NCBI GenBank assembly: GCA_033557465.1
Contig: CM066033.1
Span: 1,302,925,022 to 1,302,989,021 of the forward strand
Source: Ichthyophis bannanicus
Taxonomy: Eukaryota > Chordata > Amphibia > Gymnophiona > Ichthyophiidae
Direction: 5' to 3'
DNA length: 64,000 nucleotides
The position numbers and the translations under genes are program-made. Positions 56,927-64,000 of the stretch are shown here, one piece after another. Every line of letters begins with the position of its first letter. The first letter of the stretch is position 1. The notes under the pieces are model-generated. The model was not told the DNA's origin and ran no database searches. It saw only the letters and a program-made list of their open reading frames with translations.

Positions 56927-58848
56927 ATGGCTGCCAGTGGCTTTAAGCGGTGTGGTCAGTGTGACCGAAATATGTCACTAACTGACACACACGACTTTTG
57001 CCTCCGCTGCCTGGGCCCGGATCATGAGGAACTGATCTGTGGGCCCTGCGGCAAAATGTCCTCAAAAGCGTTGAGAAGTCGGCGGCATCAGCGTGATCGA
57101 ATCTTCGCTGACCCCAGCCGTACCCGGACCTCGTCGGAGGCCTCCGCGTCAAAAGGCTCCAGCTCGGACCGTCGCCGGAGTTCCTCCGACCGGGGTTCTC
57201 CCTCCGGGACCCTCGTCGGACGGTGAAACCCGCGAGGGCGGCGTCGGTGGACGCTCCTGGTTCCGCGAGGGCCAGGTCGCATAGCCCCGATAGCCGCCCC
57301 GGGTCCTTGGAGAAGGAACACCTCCCGAAGCGACCTCGCCTGGAGTCGGAGATGCCTGCTCGGGTAAGTCCTGTGGTCCTTCTGGACTCGCCTCCGTGAC
57401 AGCAGACGTCGGGCCCGACGCCGTCGGGGCCCGAGTCGGGGGCTGCTGGGTCACCTGAGCTCGGACTCAGGTTGACGGCCTTGGAGTGCAGACTGTCTGC
57501 CTTCATGGACCAGCAGCGGGCACTGCTCGCTGGCCTCGCTGGCGCCGCTGCCCCGACCGCCGGGACGTCGACGTCCAAGTCGACCCCGGAGACCGAGCCG
57601 ATCCTCGAGTCGATGAGAACTCGAGTCGATCCTCGGTCGAGGTCACCCTCGGCCTCCCGTTCGGGACCGAGGTCGCCGACGCCGACTCCCTCGGCGTCGG
57701 GGCGGCAGGCGCCGCGCCCTGCCCGGGCCGACCCCACCGAGTCCTCGTCGGAGTCGGTCTGGGAGTCTGAAGAGGAAGAGTCGCCTGATTCTTTCCGGAC
57801 TCTGTGTGTCCCCTCGGACTCACCGGAGTCCGAGCCTCGGAAGCAGTCCCCCCCGGAGGATGCCCGGTTCTCGGACTTCGTTAGGGATATGGCCAAGGCT
57901 TTGGCCTTCCCTGCGGATCCCGAGGAGGAGCCTCGAGCCGAAGCGCTCGACGCCCTCCAGTATGACTCTCCCGCGAGGGAACACTTTACTGTACCGGTTC
58001 CTCCTATGCTGGAACGACTACTCTTCCGCATGTGGGAGAGTCCGGCCTCCTCGCCGGTCCTGAGCAAGCGGGTCGATTCTATCTATCGAGTCCGCAAGAG
58101 CCCTGGCTTCCAAAAGGCACAGCTACCACACCATTCCATGGTAGTGGAATCGGCCATGCATCGTCTTAAGAGCCAGAAGATGCACTCCTCGGTGCCCCCT
58201 GGCAGGGAGGCCCGTAACCTGGATGGCCTTGGTAAGAAGTGTTTCCAGGGCTCTATGCTCGCATGTCGTGTCCAGACTTACCAGCTATACATGGGCATGT
58301 ATCTCCGGGATCTGGCTAAAGAGCTAGCCGGATTCTCCGCTGGTTTGTCCGAGGAACCCTTGCGGAGGTTCCTGGCCTTGTCCACTGGCATTCGGGAATG
58401 CTCAAAGTTCATGTCCCGGGCAGCCTATGATGGCTTTGAAGCGTCGGCTCGAGTGGCCGCAGCCGGCATCGGTGCCCGCCAACAGGCTTGGCTTCAGTCG
58501 TCAGACCTTGAGCCCTGGGTGCAGGACAAGTTGGTCGATGTCCCCTGCCGAGGCGAAAACCTCTTTGGCAAGCCCATGGCGGAAAAGGCTGCACAAATTG
58601 AGACTGAGACTCTCACCAGGACCAGGCTTTCTAGGAAGACCTCCGCCCCTTCCCAGAAAAAGAAGGGCTCGGGGAAAAAGTCCTTTTACCCGAGGAAGGC
58701 GGCTGCCTACAAACAATACCCCCATTATCAGGCCCCTGCAGCTCCCCAACAGGGCCAGCAGGCCAAGGGACGGGGTAACAGGTCCCGTAGGCAGCAAGCC
58801 CCCAAGCCTGCACCACCAGCCCCTGCTCAGCAGGGTGGGGGTTTTTGA
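56927..58848 (+). pseudogene. DIRS gag of element B, one frameshift and one stop
   Basis: It starts at the ATG of MAASGFKRCGQCDRNMSL, 56927, in good context after 'cccccg'. The zinc-binding module is C-x2-C ... H-x3-C-x2-C (THDFCLRCLGPDH), then CGPC. The frame breaks between 57181 and 57223. The continuing frame has a TGA at about 57397, after LLDSPP, and is open from there to 58848. It includes FSDFVRDMAKALAFPAD, the SPGFQKAQLPHHSMVVESAMHRLK core, VPPGREARNLDGLGKKC, VPCRGENLFGK and a K/Q-rich end in GGGF. About 640 codons when read through. The reverse strand is also open for 374 codons, an effect of its GC-rich codons. Confidence 0.87.
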
Positions 58849-58859
58849 CTCACAAAGCA

Positions 58860-61148
58860 TAGCCTCTCCCCCCCCCGCTGGTTCCTCCCAGCACCGGAGG
58901 CCGGCTGGTTCACTTCGCCCACAGGTGGTCCAGCATCACCGCAGATGCCTGGGTGCTTCAAGTCGTGCGAGAAGGCTATCTTCTCCACTTCCACCAGGTC
59001 CCTCCCTCCTATTTTCCGGGAGAACCTCCGCGACCCCCTCTGCACAGGGAATTACTCCTTCAGGAGTTAGCAGGTCTTCTGCAGGAACAGGCGGTGGAAC
59101 CGGTGCCACACCACCTGGAAGGTCAAGGCTTTTATTCCAGGTATTTTTCTAATACCAAAGAGAACAGGGGGCCTCAGACCCATCCTGGACTTGCGCAACC
59201 TCAACAAGTTCCTTGTGCGGGAGAAGTTCAAAATGCTTACCCTTGGAATCCTTTTGCCCTACCTCCAGCAGGGAGATTGGCTATGCTCCTTGGATCTAAA
59301 GGATGCCTACACGCACATCCTCATCCACCCAAGCCACCGCCAATACCTAAGGTTTGTGGTGGCAGGAAATCATTACCAGTACAGAGTACTGCCCTTTGGC
59401 CTGTCCTCCGCACCGCGAGTCTTCACAAAATGTCTCGCGGTCGTGGCGGCCCATCTCCGGCTTCACGGCCTCTATGTCTTTCCGTACCTCGACGACTGGC
59501 TCATCAGAGCAGCGTCCGCTCGGGAGGTCACCAACGCCACGCGCCGCACGGTGACTCTTCTGCAGCACTTGGGCTTTGTTATAAACTTCGCAAAGTCCAC
59601 TTTGCTCCCCTCACAGGATCTCGAGTTCATCGGCGCAAGGCTGCACACTCCTCAGGCGCGAGCATACCTACCGCTCGACAGGGCTCAACGGCTCATGGAC
59701 CTAGCCGACCGCTTTCGCAGCCAGCCCCTGGTCTCCGCCAGGCGCTTCCTGAGACTACTCGGCCATATGGCTTCCACCGTCCATGTGACCCCCAATGCCC
59801 GCCTGAATATGCGGTCTGCTCAATGGTGTCTCCGCCAGCAGTGGCGACAAGCCACAGGCGGCCTAGCAGACCTAGTGCGCGTCTCCGAGCCGCTGATCTC
59901 GTCTCTACAGTGGTGGCTCCGGCAGCCGAACCTGATATTCGGAATGCCTTTCCAGTCACCTCAGCCGACCCGGGTGCTGACCACCGATGCATCCCTCCTG
60001 GGCTGGGGAGCACATTGCCAAGAGGCACGTACTCAGGGCCTCTGGACCACGTGGGAGTCTGCTCAGCAGATCAACTTCCTGGAGCTCAGGGCGATCCGCC
60101 TAGCTCTCAAGGCCTTCTCCCACCTGACTTCCCACCAGTCCGTCCTTGTCCAGACGGACAATCAAGTTGCCATGTTCTACGTGAACAAGCAGGGGGGCAC
60201 GGGCTCCTTCCTCCTCTGCCGGGAGGCACAGAAGCTCTGCTCTTGGGCCGTCAGTCACGGCATTCTCCTCAAGGCAGTTTATCTCCCGGGCCAAGAAAAT
60301 TGCCTTGCGGACAAACTCAGCAGGGTCCTCCAGCCGCACGAGTGGCGTCTGGATCCCTTGGTAGTTCAGAAGCTCTTCCTCAAGTGGGGCCTCCCCACGG
60401 TGGATCTCTTTGCCAGTCCTCACAACCGGCAGCTTCCTCGCTTCTGCTCTCGTCAGCCACACCCCCTTCGGGTTGCGGCGGACGCTTTTCTGATCTCATG
60501 GTCGGGGAGCCTTCTGTACGCTTTCCCTCCCATCCCGCTAGTCTCTCGGACTCTTTTCAAGGTTATATAGAAAGACTAGGGGACATGCAATGAAGCTACA
60601 GGGTAAACTATTTAAGACTAATAAAAGAAAATATTTTTTCACTCAACGTGTAATCAAACTCTGGAATTTGTTACCGGAGGATGTAGTAAAGGCTGTTAGT
60701 GTAGCTGGGTTTAAAAAAGGTTTGGACAAGTTCCTGGAGGAAAGGTCCATAAACCATTATTAAGAAGGGACCCAGGATATCAATGCTTGAACCAATACAA
60801 GCATTGTGGAACCTGTGTCCCTTGGGGAAACTGCTAGGTACGTATGACCTAGATTGGCCACTGTTGGAAACAGAATACTGGGCTTGATGGACCTTGGTCT
60901 GACCCAGTATGGCATATCTTATGATCTTATGTTCTTATGTTCTTAAGGTTCTCCGAGACAAAGCCTTCATGATCCTGGTGGCCCCTCGCTGGCCCAGGCA
61001 GCCGTGGTTTCCGCTCCTACTGCAACTGGCGGTGGAGGATCCAATCCCTCTGGGGGTACAACCGGATCTCCTCACTCAGGATCAGGGGTCCCTACTGCAC
61101 CCCAACCTCAGGTCTCTCAACCTCATGGCCTGGCTGCTGAGAGGGTAG
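58860..61148 (+). pseudogene. DIRS reverse transcriptase and RNase H (element B), frameshifted and split by CR1
   Basis: The start region lies in one frame (VVREGYLLHFHQVPPSYF, GQGFYSRYF to about 59148). A 1-bp change moves to a 459-codon open frame, 59191-60570: SLDLKDAYTHILIHPSHRQY, PFGLSSAPRVFTKC, YLDDW at 59485, the connection, LTTDASLLGWGAHCQ, LELRAIRLAL, VLVQTDNQVAMFYVNKQGGT, ENCLADKLSRVL, and DLFASPHNRQLPRF. At RTLFKV a CR1 fragment interrupts. The frame resumes after it with VLRDKAFMILVAPRWPRQPWFPLLLQL and ends at 61148. Apart from the two lesions it is well preserved. Confidence 0.9.
60565..60944 (+). mobile_element. CR1 LINE 3' end inside the RT/RNase H gene of B
   Basis: It is 5' truncated at 'atatagaaagactagggg' in the last RT codons, and ends in three 'TTCTTATG'-type tail units ('atcttatgttcttatgttctta'). 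It is flanked by 'aaggtt' at 60559-60564 and 60945-60950, a 6-bp target duplication. Confidence 0.93.
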
Positions 61149-62185
61149 TCCTTGCTCCCCTTCTCCTGCCAGCGGAGGTGGAGGAGGTCGTCTTGGCTTC
61201 GCGACGGCCTTCTACCCGCAAATGCTACGCCCTTAAATGGCGTCGCTTTGCAGTCTGGTGTACCCAACAGTCTCAGGATCCCTTCTCCTGCCCGGTGTCG
61301 GTGATCTTGCAGTACTTGCTACACCTCTCTAATCTGGGACTTAAGTCCAACTCCGTCAAAGTTCACCTCAGTGCTCTTTCGGCACATCATGTGCCGGTGG
61401 ACGGTAGACCTCTCTCCAGCGACCCTCTCGTAGCGAGGTTTCTCCGAGGTCTCCTTCTACTTAAACCACCTCTGCGCCCGCCAGCGCCTGACTGGGACCT
61501 GAATGTGGTTTTGCAGCGGATCACCTGTCCGCCTTTTGAATCTATGGCTACCTGTTCTCTCCGTTTTCTGTCTTGGAAAACACTGTTCTTGATAGCCCTC
61601 ACTTCCGCTAGACGCGTAAGTGAATTGCAGGCCCTCGTGTCTGATCCCCCTTACACTCGGTTCTACAAAAATAGGGTAGTCCTACGGACTCACCCAAAAT
61701 TTCTGCCTAAAGTGGTCTCCCCTTTTCACATCAATCAGGAGGTGGTACTTCCAACCTTCTTTCCCAGACCACACTCCAGCCGAGCTGAAACGGTCCTCCA
61801 TACCCTGGACTGTAGAAGGGCTTTGAACTTCTACCTTGACCGTACGCGGGAGCACCGTAAAGCTGCTCAGCTTTTTGTGTCTTTTGACCCCAATAAATTG
61901 GGGCTCCCGGTCTCCAAGCGTACTCTGTCCATCTGGGTTGCAGACTGTATCTCTTGGGCTTATGGGGCAGCCGGACTCTCCTTAGAAAGCCGAGTCACGG
62001 CTCATTGCGTTCGGGCAAAGGCTACGTCAGTGGCTTACCTCCGCTCTGTTCCGCTGGCAGACATCTGCCGGGCCGCTACTTGGTCTTCGAGCCAGACTTT
62101 TGCGGTCCATTACTGTCTCGAGAGGGAGTCCCGCAGGGACAGTGCTTTCGGACAGGCAGTCCTCCGTAATCTCTTTGAGGTCTGA
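61004..62185 (+). CDS. DIRS tyrosine recombinase (element B), intact
   Basis: An open frame of 393 codons that overlaps the end of the RNase H frame. The first ~30 residues (G/S/P-rich) may not be translated, as the homologue in A starts about 30 residues later. The N-terminal domain (ASRRPSTRKCYALKWRRFAVW, VKVHLSALSAHH) is followed by catalytic blocks TSARRVSELQAL (arginine), TAHCVRAKA (H-x2-R), AATWSSSQ (tryptophan) and AVHYCLE (tyrosine). It ends LRNLFEV. All expected catalytic residues are present. It catalyses strand exchange when the circular element integrates. It is close to the recombinase of C and more distant from A. Confidence 0.92.
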   Translation: MVSAPTATGGGGSNPSGGTTGSPHSGSGVPTAPQPQVSQPHGLAAERVVLAPLLLPAEVEEVVLASRRPSTRKCYALKWRRFAVWCTQQSQDPFSCPVSVILQYLLHLSNLGLKSNSVKVHLSALSAHHVPVDGRPLSSDPLVARFLRGLLLLKPPLRPPAPDWDLNVVLQRITCPPFESMATCSLRFLSWKTLFLIALTSARRVSELQALVSDPPYTRFYKNRVVLRTHPKFLPKVVSPFHINQEVVLPTFFPRPHSSRAETVLHTLDCRRALNFYLDRTREHRKAAQLFVSFDPNKLGLPVSKRTLSIWVADCISWAYGAAGLSLESRVTAHCVRAKATSVAYLRSVPLADICRAATWSSSQTFAVHYCLERESRRDSAFGQAVLRNLFEV

Positions 62186-62321
62186 GCAACTCCTACCCTC
62201 CATCCCGGATGTGGGCTACCGGTGGGTGATAATTCAGCGAAGATTCTGTCCTTCTGTGCTGCTGAGCTAGAGGGAGCTCATTTTTGTGCTTAGGGTCTCC
62301 GGTAGCCTTGAGCTTGGGAGT

Positions 62322-62419
62322 CCCATAAGTGAGGACTGACTTCCTGCTTGGTCCTGGAGAAAGCGTAGTTACTCACCTGTAACAGGTGTTCTCCAGGAGC
62401 AGCAGGAATCAGTCCTCAC
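62322..62419. repeat. Internal complementary region of element B
   Basis: 62322-62360 is the complement of the left terminus (56526-56565). 62361-62419 ('aagcgtagttactcacctgtaacaggtg...') is the complement of the right terminus (62637-62696). Confidence 0.94.
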
Positions 62420-62509
62420 TACCCTCCCTCCTCCCCTTGGAGTTGCAATCGTCTGCTTATGTTCTTTTTGCAAATTTTTATGCTGTCTTTTTTAGCTATG
62501 TCATCTGAC

Positions 62510-62696
62510 TGGCTAAGATGGCACCCTCGGGCGGGAAGACGACCGCGCATGCGCGCTGCAATTCCCAAAGGCTTTCTTTGAAAGCTGGGGAAAATTGCTC
62601 CGCGAGGGCTCCGTCGGCGCCGACGTCACCCATAAGTGAGGACTGATTCCTGCTGCTCCTGGAGAACACCTGTTACAGGTGAGTAACTACGCTCTA
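62510..62696. repeat. Right terminal repeat of element B
   Basis: It runs from 'taagatggcaccctcgggcggg' to 'acctgttacaggtgagtaactacgct' and is the inverse of the left repeat except for the outermost ~35 bp, which match the ICR only. Confidence 0.92.
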
Positions 62697-62736
62697 TCTT
62701 CCTTTCCTCTCTCTATTGTCTCAGCTATAAACTCGA

Positions 62737-62921
62737 ACTGAGGAGAGCTGGTCAGGAAGGCGGGAAGGCAGCGCGCATGTGCAGTGGGAGGCCCCAAAAG
62801 CTTCCTTCTGGGAAGCTGGGGAGCTTTCCCGCGCAGGCTCCGTCGGTACCGACGTACCCATATGTGAGGACTAATTCCTGCTGTTCCCAGAGATCACCTG
62901 TTACAGGTAAGTAACTGTGCT
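62737..62921. repeat. Right terminal repeat of element A, displaced by B
   Basis: It runs from 'actgaggagagctggtcagg' to 'acctgttacaggtaagtaactgtgct'. It closes the element that started at 51136. Confidence 0.93.
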
Positions 62922-62956
62922 TTCCTTGCAGCTCTTCATTTCCTATGACCCTAATC
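62922..62956 (+). pseudogene. Recombinase fragment of element E after A
   Basis: 'cagctcttcatttcctatgac' gives QLFISYD, then PNH. These are the codons expected to follow the point where E was split at 51135 (compare QLFVSFDPN in B). The fragment then ends abruptly at a LINE end. Confidence 0.85.
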
Positions 62957-63246
62957 ACAGAAACATAGAAACGTGACGGCAGATAAAGACCACATGGCCT
63001 ATCTAGACTGCCATTCCATATTAACCACTACAACAGTCCCCCTTTAGAGTTCCTCTGTGTTTGACCCATGCTTTTTTGAATTCAGATACTGTCGTCATCT
63101 CTATCACCTCTACTGGGAGATTCTTCCATGAATCTACCAGTCTTTCCATAAAGAAATATTTCCGCATATTACTCCTGAGTCTATCCCCTTTTACTCTCAT
63201 CCTATGTCCCCTCGTAGCAGAGCTTGTTTTCAATTGAAAGAGGCTC
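62957..63246 (-). mobile_element. CR1-group LINE 3' end, second family
   Basis: It matches 39720-40015 ('agaaacatagaaacgtgacggcag', 'ttcaattgaaagaggctcag'). It is the reverse-strand 3' UTR and last RT codons, and is heavily truncated. Confidence 0.85.
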
Positions 63247-63259
63247 AGTCGCTCAGCCC

Positions 63260-63660
63260 CCCCACGGTGTTCCCAAGAGTCGGACAAGGAGCAGCCTCGA
63301 AAGATACCTCGTACAGATACAGAGGCCTCAGGCAATGGTGCCTGATCTCCTGAGGGTCGTCCCGGTGAGTACCCCCTCTCCTCCATGCCAGACCCGGTAA
63401 CCCCGGTGTCGACGTTGCAGGGTCCCACGCCCGTGTGGGAGTCCCGAATGCTGACACTAGAGCGCAGTGTTTCTGCCTTAGCTGCCCAGCAGGCTCTCTT
63501 GCCCAGCATGGCTGGCCTGCGCCTCGAGAGGGACACCAAAATCCGCCCTGGAAACCCCCGAGAGCCACAGGCCTCGTGAGGGTCCTCGGTGTCAGGCTCA
63601 CTCGCCTTCCCGGTCCTCGGGAGCGCGATCCTCCAAGGCCTCTGGCTCCAAGCAGACCTT
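63260..63660 (+). pseudogene. DIRS gag fragment
   Basis: The frame from the KEQPRKIPRTDTEA segment to WESRMLTLERSVSALAAQQALL follows the middle of the gag of B and C (KVPRTEPEM..., LGLRMTALERSMSAFMEQQRAL). It has stops at both ends and no flanking DIRS sequence. Its left edge abuts the LINE fragment, so it was probably joined by rearrangement or an earlier insertion. Confidence 0.7.
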
Positions 63661-63671
63661 GGCCTCTGGAC

Positions 63672-63790
63672 TACTACTGCTACTGAGCATTTGTATAGCA
63701 CTACAAGTTGTACGCAGCACTGCACAGACATGTAAGAGATAGTCCCTGCTCATCAGAGCTTACAATCTAGTCAAGACAGACAACACAGAA
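63672..63790 (-). repeat. 3'-tail repeat, reverse strand
   Basis: 'ctactactgctactgagcatttgtatagcac...agagatagtccctgctcatcag' is the complement of the tail at 35490-35590. Confidence 0.7.
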
Positions 63791-63804
63791 GGTGTATTTA
63801 TTTT

Positions 63805-64000
63805 TTATTTATTTATTTACATTCTCTTATATACCGAGCTATTCTGCATCAGTGCGGTTTACATTGAACAAACTGAAATTACACTGAACAGGGCATTATA
63901 ACTTAGAGATAACTATTTTACAGGGAACAGGGATAAACAAGGGGGACAGAAAAAGAAAAAGGAGATCAGGTGAGTCAAGATCCAAAAGCAGCAGCGAAGA
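63805..64000 (-). mobile_element. SINE 3' end, reverse strand, running into another repeat at the window edge
   Basis: (TTTA)n, then 'ataccgagctattctgcatcagtgcggtttacattgaac' and 'cattataacttagagataac' match the complement of the SINE at 50347-50632. From about 63930 the sequence leaves the SINE. The last 50 bp complement 35380-35430, a copy of another repeat. Confidence 0.7.

Larger units (their letters stand above)
56526..62696 (+). mobile_element. DIRS element B, inserted in A
   Basis: About 6.17 kb including a 380-bp CR1 insert. The left terminus is 'tctccaggaccaagcaggaagtcag', the ICR lies at 62322-62419, and the right repeat runs to 62696. It sits between the ICR and the right terminal repeat of A, in 'ctctat/ctatctt'-like sequence. 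It is GC-richer than A and belongs to the subfamily of C. The ICR halves still match the termini almost perfectly, so it is probably a recent insertion. Confidence 0.93.
51136..62921 (+). mobile_element. DIRS element A, itself interrupted by element B (56526-62696)
   Basis: The left terminus is at 51136 ('tctccaggaacaagcaggaataagtcctcac'). Gag, RT/RNase H, recombinase and an ICR (56392-56488) run to 56525, and the right terminal repeat lies beyond element B at 62697-62921. The element without B is about 5.6 kb. Gag and recombinase frames are intact. RT/RNase H has one stop and one frameshift. It sits in the recombinase gene of E with no evident target duplication, as expected for DIRS. Confidence 0.93.

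Noticed and set aside
56943..58067. 374-codon open frame on the reverse strand
   Set aside because: It lies opposite the gag of B, follows from GC-rich codons, and has no family resemblance; gag motifs are on the + strand.
1..64000. CRISPR array, bacterial operons, ribosomal RNA genes
   Set aside because: No regularly spaced identical repeats with unique spacers and no rRNA-like blocks; the DNA is clearly vertebrate.

Overview
This is vertebrate genomic DNA. The only host gene I can support is RTN4IP1 (reticulon-4-interacting protein 1, a mitochondrial NAD(P)H oxidoreductase), on the + strand. Three consecutive internal exons lie at 19383-19431, 33030-33166 and 45451-45634. All have consensus splice sites and their reading phases fit each other. 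Introns of about 13.6 and 12.3 kb separate them. The earlier exons and the C-terminal exon(s) were not found here. The repeats (several DIRS tyrosine-recombinase retrotransposon families, CR1 and other CR1-group LINEs, tRNA-derived SINEs) suggest an amphibian, perhaps a caecilian. That assignment is inference from repeat style only.

Most of the rest is transposable-element sequence. 0.6-5.9 kb: decayed DIRS, SINE and CR1 pieces. 6.1-11.15 kb: a DIRS element (D1) with a rearranged 5' end, a broken gag and an interior that I cannot align to pol. 11.2-18.4 kb: CR1 copies, a G-rich minisatellite, and a SINE split by a CR1. 21.5-27.2 kb: a second DIRS family (F) with its own terminal repeats and internal complementary region (ICR), carrying other fragments including a Cys-rich open frame. 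27.8-32.8 kb: an RTE-like LINE end, two fold-back elements, a DIRS end (G), a SINE and an L2-like relic. 34.1-36.0 kb: a DIRS RT/RNase H relic (H). 36.5-39.65 kb: an internally deleted DIRS (C). 39.7-44.3 kb: a CR1-group LINE split by a CR1 insertion.

The region 45.9-63.0 kb is a stratified nest. An old DIRS (E) already carried a SINE in its recombinase gene. The same gene was then split by DIRS A (51136-62921). A was split between its ICR and right terminal repeat by DIRS B (56526-62696). B was split in its RT/RNase H frame by a CR1 (60565-60944).

A and B encode gag, reverse transcriptase plus RNase H, and a tyrosine recombinase. Both recombinase frames are open with the catalytic residues visible, but each RT/RNase H region is broken. 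Every DIRS copy whose direction I can read lies on the + strand, the same sense as RTN4IP1. The right ends of four copies from three groups share a short inverted repeat that is also a consensus 5' splice donor.
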